From positions 463,193 to 527,192 of the forward strand of contig NZ_AEYE02000029.1 in NCBI RefSeq assembly GCF_000298315.2: DNA of 64,000 bases, read 5' to 3'. Positions 6,765 to 16,959 of the stretch are shown here, piece after piece. Source of the DNA: Rhizobium grahamii CCGE 502. GTDB taxonomy: Bacteria; Pseudomonadota; Alphaproteobacteria; Rhizobiales; Rhizobiaceae. Below the pieces are notes generated by a model. That model was not told where the DNA came from. It did no database searches and saw only the letters and a program-made list of their open reading frames with translations. The stretch's first letter is position 1; the number at the start of each line of letters is the position of its first letter. Made by a program: the position numbers and the translations under genes.

Positions 6765-9700
6765 ATGAACATTTCCGCCACGTCTCCGAACCCGTCCCGC
6801 GAGTCCGAAACGAAGCAGATCGATCATAACGACTCGATCCGCTCAACATATCTTTCCATCGAGGATATCAAGGCCATAGGCGCCTCAGTCGCTGCCCGCG
6901 GCATAGACTCGCTGCCGGCTTTTGCGCCCTTCGATTTCTTCGCGCGGCACAAGGAGAACGAGAAGGAGATCCTGCGGGTCTACCGCACCACGGCAACAGA
7001 CGTGGAATCCGGTGAAACGATCACTCCGGCGGCGGAGTGGCTGCTCGATAACCACTACATTGTCGAGGAAGCGATCCAGGAAGTGCGTCGCGATTTCCCG
7101 CGGCGCTTCTACAGAGAGCTGCCGACGATCGACGTCAACGGCGTACAAGTGCCGCGCACGCTCGCGCTTGCATGGCTCTATGTAGCCCACACCCACAGCA
7201 CAATCTCGCAGGAAAGCCTCACAGCCCTCGTCGACGGATTTCAGCAGAGCGAAACACTGAAGATCGGTGAGCTCTGGGCGCTGCCGTCACTGGTACGCTA
7301 CGTTCTCGTGGAGAACCTGCGCCGCATCTCTATCCGTGTTGAACGCAGCCGCCGGATGCGCCGACGCGCCAATGAGGCTGCAGATGAGCTCGTGCGGCTG
7401 ACGGACCCGACGAAGGCTGCCGAATATCTCAGGTCGCTGGAATCGCTTGCGGAAGACAACACCTTCGCGACGCAGTTCCTTTACCGCATGCGTGACGGCT
7501 CGCAGGCGTCCAGCGTAGCGATCGCCTGGCTCGACGAACGGCTTGAAGCGCTCGGGCGTGACACCGAAGAGACGACAATGGCGGAGCACAGCCGCCTGTC
7601 CTCCGGCAACGTCACGATGGGCAACATCATTCGCAGTCTTCGCGAGATCGACGACACAGAATGGTCCGTCTGGGTGGAGCAGGTCAGCCACGTCGACAAG
7701 CTGCTCTGGGATCATTCCGATTATGGCGATCTCGATTCGGGCTCTCGCAACAAATACCGCAAGCAGATCGAAAAGCTTGCCAAGCGCTCGCCGCTGTCGG
7801 AAATGGAGATCGCCCAGCTGGCGCTGGATATGACCGAGGAGGCCAAGGCCTCCGACGAACCGCAGCAGCGTGAACCAAATGTTGGCGGTTTCCTGACCGG
7901 CGTGCAAAGACCCAAGCTGGAAGCTCGGTCAAACTATCGCCCGACTCTGACGCAGCATTTTGTTCGAACCGTTCGTCGGTTTAACTGGCTCTCGATCGCC
8001 GTTCCCGTGATCCTTCTGACCATCATCGCGATGGCGATCGTCGGGAGGTTCATGGCCAATGCAGGCATGGGTCCGCTTGAGATCGCGATCCTGCTAATCA
8101 TGTTCTCGCTTCCGGCCTCCGAAGGTGCGACCGGCCTCTTCAACACCGTGCTGTCGTTTTTCGTGACGCCGGCTCGACTGGTCGGCTACGAATTCAAGGA
8201 GGGCATCCCCGAGGAGGCCCGTACGCTTCTGGTCGTTCCGTGCTTGATCTCGAACCGTGACAGTGTGGATGAGCTGGTTCGCAATCTCGAGGTACACTAC
8301 CTCGCCAACCCGCGCGGCGAGATCTACTTCGCGCTGCTTAGCGACTGGCCGGACAGCCAGGTCGAGGAAACGCCGGCCGACCTCGAAGTTCTGGACTATG
8401 CCCGTCGCGAGGTCGCGAACCTCTCAGCGCGCTATGCCTTTGATGGCAAGACGCGCTTTTACCTCTTACATCGCCGCAGGCTCTACAATCCGTCCGAGGG
8501 CGCTTGGATGGGCTGGGAGCGCAAACGTGGCAAGCTGCACGAACTGAACCTTCTGCTTCGCGGTGATCGCGATACGACCTACCTTCCGGGCGCCAATGTC
8601 GTGCCGGCAAACATTCAGTACGTGATGACGCTCGATGCCGACACGCGCCTCATGCGCGATGCCGTCACCAAGCTTGCCGGTAAGCTTTACCACCCGATCA
8701 ACCGTCCCGTCATCAATCAGGCTACGGGACGGGTCGAAAGCGGCTATGGCGTGCTGCAGCCGCGTGTCACCCCGTCGCTGACGACAGGCAAGGACGCGTC
8801 GGTCTTCCAACGCGTCTTCTCGATCAACCGCGGTCTCGATCCCTACGTCTTCACCGTGTCCGACGTCTATCAGGATCTGGCGGGCGAGGGCACCTTCACC
8901 GGCAAGGGGCTCTACCACGTGGACGCCTTCGAGGCATCTCTGAAGGGCCGAATCGACGAAAATTCGGTGCTCAGCCACGACCTCCTCGAAGGCTCAATGG
9001 CGCGCTGCGCGCTCGTCACCGACCTGGAACTGGTTGAAGATTTCCCGATCCGCTATGAAGTCGAAACCTCGCGTCAGCATCGCTGGGCGCGTGGCGACTG
9101 GCAGCTGCTGCCATATATGTTCAACCCGAAGCATGGTGTGACCGGGCTCGGCCGTTGGAAGATGTTCGACAACTTGCGCCGCTCGCTGACTCCGATCGCC
9201 TGGTTCTTCGCCTCCGTGCTCGGCTGGTATTTCATGAGCCCGCTCGGCGCGCTCGTGTGGCAGATTCTCTTGATTTTCTGCCTCTTTGTCGCTCCGACGC
9301 TGTCGCTCATTCACGGCATCATTCCGCGCAGCAGCGATGTGGTCGCAAGCGCTCACCTTTATACCGTTTGGTCCGACATTCGTGCCGCCAATGCCCAAGT
9401 CGCCTTGCGGATCATCTTTATCGCCGATTCCGCATGCATGATGGCCGACGCGATCGGCCGCTCGCTCTATCGCCTGTTTTTCAGCCACAGGCTGATGCTG
9501 CAGTGGCGCACGGCGGCGAGCGTCCAGGCGGGCAAACAGGGAACGATCCTGTCTTATTACCGGGCTATGTGGCACGCACCAGTATTGGCCTTGTGTGCGC
9601 TCGGCTTCGCGGCGCTTTCCGGTGACAACGCGTATCTCGTCGGCGTTCCTTTCGCTTGCCTATGGATTCTCTCGCCGTTGGTCGCCTACTATGTCAGCCA

Positions 9701-12700
9701 GTCGGCCGAGACCGAAGACCGGCTTGAAGTTGCGGAATCTGTCTCCACCGAGCTTCGCAAGATCGCCCGCCGCACATGGCGGTATTTCGAGACGTTTACG
9801 ACCGCCGAGCAGAATTATTTGCCACCGGACAACGTCCAGGAAACGCCGCATGTGATTGTGGCCACACGCACGTCTCCGACGAACATCGGCGTCTATCTGC
9901 TGTCCGTCGTATCCGGCCGCCAATTCGGATGGTTCTCCTTCGAAGAAACGATCGAACGGCTTGAGCAGACCATCGCGACGATCGACAAGATGGAAAAATT
10001 CCGCGGCCATCTCTTCAACTGGTATCACACCGATACGCTCCAGACGCTCGGACCGCGCTACGTTTCAGCGGTGGACAGCGGCAACCTTGCCGGCCACCTG
10101 ATCGCGATTTCGTCCGCCTGCCGCGACTGGGCAGAAGCGCCGTCGGCTCACATGCAGGGCAACCTCGACGGCGTCGGCGATACGGCGGGTATTCTTGCCG
10201 AGGGGCTGTCGGAGCTGCCGGATGATCGCAAGACGGTTCGTCCGCTACGCCGCCGCCTCGAAGAACGCATCATCGGCTTCCAGAATGCGCTGGCTGCGGT
10301 CAAACGCGAGCATGAATTCGCATCGATCCGCATTATCAACCTCGCCGTCCTGGCGCGCGACATTCAGAAACTTGCCGCTAACCTCGACCATGAGGTAAAG
10401 TCCCCGTTGAGCGCAGAGGTCACGCGCTGGGCGGAATCGCTGGTCAAGGTCTGCGAAGCCCATATCTCCGACAGCACCTTCGATCTGTCCAACATCGACG
10501 CGCTGCGGCCTCGTCTGATTGCGCTGCGCGACAAGGCCCGTGACCTTGCCTTCTCGATGGACTTCGGCTTCTTGTTCCGACCTGAGCGTCGCCTGCTTTC
10601 AATCGGCTATCGCGTCGAAAGCGCCGAGCTGGATCAGGCCTGCTACGACCTGCTGGCGTCGGAATGCCGCCTCACCAGCTTGTTCGGCATCGCGAAGGGC
10701 GATCTGCCCACGGAGCATTGGTACCGTCTCGGCCGCCAGGTCGTCCCGGTTGGGTCGCGCGGCGCGCTTGTCTCCTGGTCCGGTTCGATGTTCGAATACC
10801 TCATGCCCCCGCTCGTCATGCAGGAGCGTGGCGGAGGCATCCTCAACCAGACCAACAATCTCGTTGTTGTCGAGCAGATGAACCATGCCCGCAAGCTAGG
10901 CATCCCGTGGGGCATTTCGGAAGCGGCCTTCAATGCGCGCGACCACAACCTCAACTACCAGTACACGAACTTCGGCGTCCCATCATTGGGTCTGAAGCGG
11001 GGCCTCGGCCACAACGCCGTCATCGCGCCATATGCTTCGATCCTTGCCAGCCAGTACGACCCTGACGCGGCGCTTGAAAACCTGCAGCGCCTGCGCAAGC
11101 TCGGCGCGCTCGGCAAGTTCGGCTACCACGACGCCGTCGACTTTACGCCGACCCGCGTGCCGGAAGGCAAGACTTGCGCGGTCGTCTATAACTACTACGC
11201 TCACCACCACGGCATGTCGATCGCTGCCGTCGCGAACGTCGCCTTCAATGGTCACCTGCGCGAACTCTTCCATTCGGATCCAGTGATCGAAGCTGCCGAG
11301 CTCCTTCTTCAAGAGAAGGCACCACGGGATATTCCTGTCATGAGCGGCAAACACGAATCCGATACCCCCGCCAGCATTCAGGACGATCTTCTGCGCCCTG
11401 AACTGCGCAAAATCTACGATCCGGCCTCGCGTGACCGCGAGCTGGTCTTCCTCTCGAACGGCCACTACTCGCTGATGCTGACCGCGACAGGCGCCGGCTA
11501 TTCGCGGTGGAACGGCCAGTCGGTTGCCCGTTGGAAAGCGGATCCGACCGAGGATCGCTGGGGCACCTTCCTCTTCCTTCGCGATACGGCGACCAACGAA
11601 TGGTGGTCGGCAACCACGGAGCCGAAGAGTGTCGAAGGCGAAGAGGTCAAGGTTCTCTTTGCCGACGAAAAGGCGGAGTTCACCAAAACGGTCGGCGATA
11701 TCACGAGTGAAGTCGAATGCATCGTCGCCACCGAGCATGACGCCGAAGCGCGGCGCCTGACACTTGTCAATTCGGGGACGGAAGATCGATTTATCGAGGT
11801 AACGTCCTATCTCGAGCCGGTTCTCGCGACAGATGACGTCGACAACGCCCATCCGGCATTTGCGCGCATGTTCGTCAAGACAGAGGTTGGCAAGCGCGGC
11901 GACGTCATCCGCGCCGAGCGCAACAAGCGAGATCCGAACGAGCCGAACATGGCTGTCGCTCACCTGATCGTCGATACCTCCGGCTCTACGCGCGACACCG
12001 AATTCGAAACCGACCGCCGCAAGTTCCTCGGTCGCGGCCGTAGCCTAGCGAACGCTGCTGCCTTCGATCCGGGTGCGACCCTTTCCGGAACGGATGGCTT
12101 CACCCTCGATCCGGTTCTCTCGCTTCGCCGTACGGTTCGTGTCCCCCCCGGCAAGAAGGTCAGCGTCATCTTCTGGACCATTGCTGCCCCGAGCCGTAAC
12201 GAGGTTGACCAGGCGGTCAATCGCTATCGGCATGCTGACGCCTTCAACCACGAACTCGTCCAGGCATGGACCCGCACGCAGGTGCAGATGCGCCATGTCG
12301 GCGTGACGTCGCAACAGGCCGCAGCCTTCCAGCATCTTGGCCGTCACCTCGTATATCCGGACATGCACCTGCGCGCCGATGCCGCCGCAGTCGCGGCCGG
12401 CATGCAGTCGCAGTCGTCGCTTTGGCCGCTCGCGATTTCGGGGGACTTCCCGATCTTCACGCTGCGCGTCACCGACGACATGGACCTCGACGTGGTCAGG
12501 GAGGCCCTGCTCGCACAAGAATACCTGCGCTCGCGCGGCGTCACTGCCGATCTGGTTATCATGAACGAGCGCGCATCCTCTTATGCGCAGGACATGCAGC
12601 ATGCCGTCGACCAGATGGCCGAAAACGTCCGCCGCATGGGCCAGGCCGATGGTTTGCGTCAGCATATCTTCACGGTCCGCAAGGATCTGATGGAAGAGGC

Positions 12701-15284
12701 GACGTATCACGCCCTCATCTCCGCCTCGCGCGTCACCTTCCACGCCAAGAACGGCAAGATTCTCGACCAAATCAATCGTGCCGTCGCGTTGTTTGCTCCA
12801 TCCAAGGAAGAACAGCAGGAACTGGAGCGTGCCGATCGGGCAAAGGCGCCCGTCAAGCGGACTGCGCCGACGCCCGCCCCACGTCCGTCAAAGGTGGTGA
12901 TCGAGGAGGAAGGCGACCTCAATTTCTGGAACGGCATCGGCGGCTTCACCGTCGATGGTCGCGAGTATGTCGTGCGTCTTCCCGGTGGCCACGCGACGCC
13001 TCATCCGTGGATCAATGTGATCTCGAATGAAAAATTTGGCTTCCATGTATCTGCAGAAGGCGCAGGGTTCACGTGGAGTGTAAACTCGCGCGATTACCAG
13101 CTGACGTCGTGGTCGAACGACGCGGTCATAAACCGGCCGGGTGAGGCGATGTACGTTGTCGATCGCGAAAGTGGAGCGGTTTTGACACCGTTTGCGAGCC
13201 TCTCGGAGCGGCAGGATATTCGCTTTGAAGCACGGCATGGCCTGGGCTATTCCGTATTCTCCAGCGTCCAGAATGAAATCGCGCTTGAGGTCACGCAAAC
13301 CGTCGATCGCGAAAAACCGGTCAAGCTTCAGAGAATCCGGCTACGCAACACTGGCACCAAGCCGAGGAAGCTGCGGCTCTACGGCTATGTCGAGTGGATT
13401 CTCGGCAACAATGCACAAAAGTCGGCGCCGTTCATCCTCTCGGAGCACGACGCGGAAACGGGTGCGCTGTTTGCCAGCAACAACTACAGCATCGACTACT
13501 CCGGTCGCACCGCCTTCTTTGTGGCGAGCGAAAAGCCGTCGAGCTTTACCGCCAGCCGTCGGGAATTTATCGGCAAGACGGGCACGATCCAGGCACCGCA
13601 CGCCGTCAGCTCTGCCGCCCTCCTTTCCGGCGCCACCGAACTCGACGGCGATCCGGCAGCGGTACTGGCGATCGATATCGAGATCGCGCCGGACGAGGAG
13701 CGGGATGTCTGCTTCTTCCTCGGCGAAACCAAGACGAGGGCGGAGGCGAGCGCGGTAATCAACGATATCCGCAAGGTCGCCTTCGACGACGTTGTCCAGG
13801 CAAATCGCGGCTTCTGGCAGCATTTCACTGGAAAGCTGCAGGTTTCCACGCCTGATCAGAGCATGAACAATCTGATCAACACTTGGTTACCCTACCAGAG
13901 CCTTGGTTGCCGCATCATGGCGCGCACCGCCTTCTATCAGGCCAGCGGTGCCTTTGGTTTCCGCGATCAGCTCCAGGATACGCTGGCTTTCATTGTGCAC
14001 GAGCCGTCGATTGCCCGGAAGCAGATCCTGAACGCCGCCTCGCGACAATTCCGCGAGGGAGATGTTCAGCACTGGTGGCTGCCCGGTACCGGCGCCGGCG
14101 TTCGGACACTCATTTCGGATGACGTCGTGTGGCTTGCCTATGCGATCCACCACTACTGCAGCGTTACGGGCGACAAGAGCGTCCTCGACGAACAACTCGC
14201 CTTCCTCGAAGGTCCGGCACTACTCGAGGGCCAGCACGACTCGTTCTATTTGCCCGAGGTGTCCGACGACACGGTGAGCGTTTATGAGCACGCCGCCATC
14301 GCACTAGATCTTGCCATCACCCGGAAGGGCAAGAACGGTCTGCCGCTGTTCCTCGGCGGGGACTGGAACGACGGCATGAACCGCGTCGGCATCGGCGGCA
14401 AGGGTACGAGTGTCTGGCTCGGCTGGTTCCTGGCTGGCGCGCTGCGCTCCTTCGCCGTCTATGCACAGGAGCGGGGCGATACAGTCCGTGTTGAGCGGTG
14501 GACCAAACACCTCACCGAGCTTAAGGCTGCGCTTGAAACCGTTGCCTGGGACGGCAGCTATTACAGGCGTGGTACCTTTGACGACGGCAGCCTCCTTGGC
14601 TCAAAGGAGAGCCTGGAGTGCCAGATCGATTCGATTGCCCAATCCTGGAGCGTGCTCTCGGGAGAGGGAGATTCGGCGCACGCAGCAAAGGCAATGAACT
14701 CAGTGCTGGACAAGCTGGTCGATCCAGAAGCGCGGATCATCCGGCTCTTCACCCCGCCCTTTGCTAACTCGGCTAAAGATCCTGGCTATATCAAAGCCTA
14801 TCCTCCAGGTGTTCGTGAAAACGGCGGCCAATACACCCATGCCGCGACCTGGGTGGTGATGGCTTTGGCCGAGCTTGGCCGCGGCGATGACGCCTTGCGT
14901 TGCTTTGAACTCCTTAATCCGATCAGCCATGCGCGGGATCCGGCCTCGGCAGAACGCTACCGCGTCGAACCTTATATCATTGCCGCTGACGTCTACGGCG
15001 AAGGCTCCCTCACAGGACGCGGCGGCTGGACATGGTATACCGGCTCCGCAGGCTGGCTCTACCGTGCGGTGACCGAGGGGATCCTCGGTATCCGGATAAA
15101 GGACAGCCGCTTGTATGTGCGTCCGGCCTTGCCAAGCACTTGGGATGGCTTCTCTGCGGAGATCGAACATTTAGGTGCTAAATACCTCATTTCGGTCTCA
15201 AAATCGTCCCAACCAAGGGGCTACGATTTGACCATCAACGGACGCGAAGTCACCGATCCCGGCGAGGGATATCCGGTCGGATAA
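6765..15284 (+). CDS. ndvB: cyclic beta-1,2-glucan synthase NdvB/ChvB
   Basis: Giant inner-membrane enzyme that builds cyclic beta-1,2-glucans from UDP-glucose on a protein primer, trims chain length and cyclises them; needed in rhizobia for hypo-osmotic growth and host interaction. It is 2839 aa, close to the roughly 2830 aa of known homologues. An N-terminal domain leads to membrane spans near residues 405-455. The GT84 glycosyltransferase region carries the DxD motif LDADTR (623-628) and QHRWARGDW (771-779). More spans follow at about 810-855 and 935-980, then glycoamylase-like and GH94 phosphorylase-like regions with GGDWNDGMNRVG (2531-2542). The ATG at 6765 (MNISATSPNPSRES) gives family length, although its Shine-Dalgarno is weak; an upstream TTG at 6636 would add 43 unlikely residues. 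No frameshift is seen. Confidence 0.97.
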   Translation: MNISATSPNPSRESETKQIDHNDSIRSTYLSIEDIKAIGASVAARGIDSLPAFAPFDFFARHKENEKEILRVYRTTATDVESGETITPAAEWLLDNHYIVEEAIQEVRRDFPRRFYRELPTIDVNGVQVPRTLALAWLYVAHTHSTISQESLTALVDGFQQSETLKIGELWALPSLVRYVLVENLRRISIRVERSRRMRRRANEAADELVRLTDPTKAAEYLRSLESLAEDNTFATQFLYRMRDGSQASSVAIAWLDERLEALGRDTEETTMAEHSRLSSGNVTMGNIIRSLREIDDTEWSVWVEQVSHVDKLLWDHSDYGDLDSGSRNKYRKQIEKLAKRSPLSEMEIAQLALDMTEEAKASDEPQQREPNVGGFLTGVQRPKLEARSNYRPTLTQHFVRTVRRFNWLSIAVPVILLTIIAMAIVGRFMANAGMGPLEIAILLIMFSLPASEGATGLFNTVLSFFVTPARLVGYEFKEGIPEEARTLLVVPCLISNRDSVDELVRNLEVHYLANPRGEIYFALLSDWPDSQVEETPADLEVLDYARREVANLSARYAFDGKTRFYLLHRRRLYNPSEGAWMGWERKRGKLHELNLLLRGDRDTTYLPGANVVPANIQYVMTLDADTRLMRDAVTKLAGKLYHPINRPVINQATGRVESGYGVLQPRVTPSLTTGKDASVFQRVFSINRGLDPYVFTVSDVYQDLAGEGTFTGKGLYHVDAFEASLKGRIDENSVLSHDLLEGSMARCALVTDLELVEDFPIRYEVETSRQHRWARGDWQLLPYMFNPKHGVTGLGRWKMFDNLRRSLTPIAWFFASVLGWYFMSPLGALVWQILLIFCLFVAPTLSLIHGIIPRSSDVVASAHLYTVWSDIRAANAQVALRIIFIADSACMMADAIGRSLYRLFFSHRLMLQWRTAASVQAGKQGTILSYYRAMWHAPVLALCALGFAALSGDNAYLVGVPFACLWILSPLVAYYVSQSAETEDRLEVAESVSTELRKIARRTWRYFETFTTAEQNYLPPDNVQETPHVIVATRTSPTNIGVYLLSVVSGRQFGWFSFEETIERLEQTIATIDKMEKFRGHLFNWYHTDTLQTLGPRYVSAVDSGNLAGHLIAISSACRDWAEAPSAHMQGNLDGVGDTAGILAEGLSELPDDRKTVRPLRRRLEERIIGFQNALAAVKREHEFASIRIINLAVLARDIQKLAANLDHEVKSPLSAEVTRWAESLVKVCEAHISDSTFDLSNIDALRPRLIALRDKARDLAFSMDFGFLFRPERRLLSIGYRVESAELDQACYDLLASECRLTSLFGIAKGDLPTEHWYRLGRQVVPVGSRGALVSWSGSMFEYLMPPLVMQERGGGILNQTNNLVVVEQMNHARKLGIPWGISEAAFNARDHNLNYQYTNFGVPSLGLKRGLGHNAVIAPYASILASQYDPDAALENLQRLRKLGALGKFGYHDAVDFTPTRVPEGKTCAVVYNYYAHHHGMSIAAVANVAFNGHLRELFHSDPVIEAAELLLQEKAPRDIPVMSGKHESDTPASIQDDLLRPELRKIYDPASRDRELVFLSNGHYSLMLTATGAGYSRWNGQSVARWKADPTEDRWGTFLFLRDTATNEWWSATTEPKSVEGEEVKVLFADEKAEFTKTVGDITSEVECIVATEHDAEARRLTLVNSGTEDRFIEVTSYLEPVLATDDVDNAHPAFARMFVKTEVGKRGDVIRAERNKRDPNEPNMAVAHLIVDTSGSTRDTEFETDRRKFLGRGRSLANAAAFDPGATLSGTDGFTLDPVLSLRRTVRVPPGKKVSVIFWTIAAPSRNEVDQAVNRYRHADAFNHELVQAWTRTQVQMRHVGVTSQQAAAFQHLGRHLVYPDMHLRADAAAVAAGMQSQSSLWPLAISGDFPIFTLRVTDDMDLDVVREALLAQEYLRSRGVTADLVIMNERASSYAQDMQHAVDQMAENVRRMGQADGLRQHIFTVRKDLMEEATYHALISASRVTFHAKNGKILDQINRAVALFAPSKEEQQELERADRAKAPVKRTAPTPAPRPSKVVIEEEGDLNFWNGIGGFTVDGREYVVRLPGGHATPHPWINVISNEKFGFHVSAEGAGFTWSVNSRDYQLTSWSNDAVINRPGEAMYVVDRESGAVLTPFASLSERQDIRFEARHGLGYSVFSSVQNEIALEVTQTVDREKPVKLQRIRLRNTGTKPRKLRLYGYVEWILGNNAQKSAPFILSEHDAETGALFASNNYSIDYSGRTAFFVASEKPSSFTASRREFIGKTGTIQAPHAVSSAALLSGATELDGDPAAVLAIDIEIAPDEERDVCFFLGETKTRAEASAVINDIRKVAFDDVVQANRGFWQHFTGKLQVSTPDQSMNNLINTWLPYQSLGCRIMARTAFYQASGAFGFRDQLQDTLAFIVHEPSIARKQILNAASRQFREGDVQHWWLPGTGAGVRTLISDDVVWLAYAIHHYCSVTGDKSVLDEQLAFLEGPALLEGQHDSFYLPEVSDDTVSVYEHAAIALDLAITRKGKNGLPLFLGGDWNDGMNRVGIGGKGTSVWLGWFLAGALRSFAVYAQERGDTVRVERWTKHLTELKAALETVAWDGSYYRRGTFDDGSLLGSKESLECQIDSIAQSWSVLSGEGDSAHAAKAMNSVLDKLVDPEARIIRLFTPPFANSAKDPGYIKAYPPGVRENGGQYTHAATWVVMALAELGRGDDALRCFELLNPISHARDPASAERYRVEPYIIAADVYGEGSLTGRGGWTWYTGSAGWLYRAVTEGILGIRIKDSRLYVRPALPSTWDGFSAEIEHLGAKYLISVSKSSQPRGYDLTINGREVTDPGEGYPVG

Positions 15285-15318
15285 CAGCATTCTTCTACGC
15301 TAATCATCCGGCGATTCG

Positions 15319-15350
15319 TTGCGGCCAAAAGGGAACCCTTTTGGCCGCAA
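15319..15350. repeat. perfect 15-bp inverted repeat between ndvB and opgC
   Basis: TTGCGGCCAAAAGGG and CCCTTTTGGCCGCAA are separated by only AA. The repeat lacks a T-run, so it is not a standard terminator. Its centre and right arm contain the GGAAC of a predicted EcfG promoter for opgC. It could be a protein-binding palindrome or a transcript hairpin that attenuates read-through from ndvB. Confidence 0.75.
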
Positions 15351-15357
15351 CTGCGTT
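15332..15357 (+). promoter_or_regulatory. EcfG (RpoE2) promoter, exact consensus, before opgC
   Basis: GGAAC (15332-15336), 17 bases, CGTT (15354-15357). The predicted transcript start near 15364 is 20 bases before the opgC ATG and just ahead of the AGGAG ribosome site. The -35 element lies in the middle of a perfect inverted repeat. Confidence 0.55.
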
Positions 15358-15383
15358 TGCAAATCGGAAAGCAGGAGAAGTCC

Positions 15384-16604
15384 ATGGCCGTAGCGCTTGA
15401 AGGAAAGATCAGCGCCAAGCAAATTTCTGTGTCGGTAGCGACGCCGAAACGTGACACCAGATTGGACGTTCTGCGCGGACTCGCGCTCATCACGATTTTC
15501 ATCAATCATGTCCCAGGGCAGATTTTTGAGAATCTCACAACCAAGAATTTTGGATTTTCCGATGCAGCCGAAGGCTTCGTCCTGATCTCCGGGATTGCGG
15601 TCGGCTTGGCCTATGGATCGCGCTTTCAACCGGGCACCTGGTTGCAGACGGCGATGAAGGCCACGAAGCGATCGTTCACACTTTATCTGGCTCACATGAT
15701 CACGACGTTCATGACTCTGGCTCTTTTTCTGACCGGCGCTTGGATCTTCCATCGGCCTGGGCTTCTGTGTGAGATCAACATCCTTGCCGTTCTCACCAAT
15801 CTGAAGGACGGCATTCCCTCGCTGCTGCTGCTTGGGCATCAGATCGGCTACAATAACATCCTGCCGATGTATGGCGCGCTGATGCTGATGGTGCCGGTCA
15901 TTCTGCTGCTCAACGCCGCAAGCCCGCTCCTTGCGCTTGCCTTTTCGGGCGCCGTCTGGCTGTTTGCCGGCATATATGAGATCGCGCCTCACAACCTGTT
16001 GATCGAGGGCTACTGGTTCCTCAACCCGTTGTCCTGGCAATTCCTCTTCACCATCGGCATTGTCGGAATGATGCATGTGCGCCGCGGCGGCAAACTGCCG
16101 CAGCATCCCGTTCTCTTTGGACTTGCGGCTGCCTATGTCGCCTTGTCCTTTGCCTGGGTTGTCGGTCAACTCTGGAGCTTCGGAATTGCGCTGGCCTCGT
16201 TGGGGCTGCCGCCGGTGCTGACAGGCTTCGACAAAACATTCCTGTCGCTGCCGAGGCTGCTGCACATCCTGGCACTCACCTATCTCGTCATCAATATTCC
16301 AGCGATCTCGCGCTTGCTTCGCAGGTCCACGGACAACCCGCTGACCATTCTTGGTCGCCATTCGCTCAGCATTTTCGTCGCCGGCACGATTTTGGCGATG
16401 GTGGGGCAGGTGGTGCTCTACATCAACAACCACGATCGGATCGTCGGCCCGATCTTTGTGGTGATCGGCATCGCTGTCCAGTTTGCCTATGCCTATCATC
16501 TTGAGCGCAAGCGCAAATTGGACGCCGGGAACCACAGGCGGTTGCCCGACCGAGGCTTGGTTCCGGTTCCCGTGCACGTCGATCGTTCTAGGGATCGGCG
16601 CTAG
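15384..16604 (+). CDS. opgC: OpgC-family membrane acyltransferase, probable cyclic-glucan substituent transferase
   Basis: Polytopic membrane protein of 406 aa. After about 30 polar residues it has the family's opening 'RLDVLRGLALITIFINHVPG' and 'FGFSDAAEGFVLISG', followed by roughly ten membrane spans and a basic C-terminal tail. OpgC proteins in Brucella and Rhodobacter add succinyl groups to periplasmic glucans. Its position directly after the glucan synthase supports the same role here, that is, making the cyclic glucan anionic. The ATG at 15384 follows a clear CAGGAGAAG site; an in-frame start at 15357 lacks one. It may be expressed both by read-through from ndvB and from the stress promoter just upstream. 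The exact substituent is inference. Confidence 0.85.
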   Translation: MAVALEGKISAKQISVSVATPKRDTRLDVLRGLALITIFINHVPGQIFENLTTKNFGFSDAAEGFVLISGIAVGLAYGSRFQPGTWLQTAMKATKRSFTLYLAHMITTFMTLALFLTGAWIFHRPGLLCEINILAVLTNLKDGIPSLLLLGHQIGYNNILPMYGALMLMVPVILLLNAASPLLALAFSGAVWLFAGIYEIAPHNLLIEGYWFLNPLSWQFLFTIGIVGMMHVRRGGKLPQHPVLFGLAAAYVALSFAWVVGQLWSFGIALASLGLPPVLTGFDKTFLSLPRLLHILALTYLVINIPAISRLLRRSTDNPLTILGRHSLSIFVAGTILAMVGQVVLYINNHDRIVGPIFVVIGIAVQFAYAYHLERKRKLDAGNHRRLPDRGLVPVPVHVDRSRDRR

Positions 16605-16959
16605 GAGGCGAGACGCGTTCGGCAGTTCGACTGCTCTCAGTCCGCTATCCTGCTGCGGACTCCAATTGCAAAAACCTTGACTCCTGTGGAAAACCTTTTA
16701 AGAGCAACGGCGGAAAAGGAATATCCATGGTTCGCCACGAACACGCCATTGCTGCATGCAATGACCGGGCACTTAGTGCCGGGATGGATATTGCCGTTCC
16801 GGCTTCTTCCAAAACCAAGGCCAAAACGACGACGAAAACCGTCTGACGTCTCTGGCCTGCCGCTCTCTCCCCGGCCCGGCTGGGGACAAGGAAGACGCGA
16901 TGTTTTCGCGCTTCCCCCCTCAACTGACAAGAGGAGAGAAGAGAAAGAGAGCTTGAGAA
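16605..16959. other. intergenic region between opgC and asd
   Basis: 355 bases with one possible micro-ORF (listed separately) and several short inverted repeats, for example GGCACT-T-AGTGCC near 16768. The part from about 16850 to 16920 is C/G-rich (CTCTCCCCGGCCCGGC) and may be repetitive or form the asd leader. I see no terminator with a T-run and no clear promoter. A lone TTTTCCACA-type DnaA box (minus strand, 16686-16694) is probably chance. Confidence 0.4.
16727..16846 (+). CDS. possible micro-ORF, 39 aa, upstream of asd
   Basis: An ATG-started frame of 39 codons with AAAAGGA 7 bases upstream. The N-terminal half is mixed (MVRHEHAIAACNDRALSAG); the C-terminus is very basic and Thr/Lys-rich (SKTKAKTTTKTV). 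I recognise no family, and codon use is not decisive. It could be a small basic peptide or a chance frame in the asd leader. Confidence 0.28.
   Translation: MVRHEHAIAACNDRALSAGMDIAVPASSKTKAKTTTKTV

Noticed and set aside
10983-11963. Minus-strand frame of 326 codons inside ndvB
   Set aside because: Antisense shadow; ndvB is continuous across it with recognised motifs on both sides.
16686-16694. TTTTCCACA DnaA-box-like sequence before asd
   Set aside because: A single 9-mer with one mismatch is expected by chance; no cluster or AT-rich element nearby.
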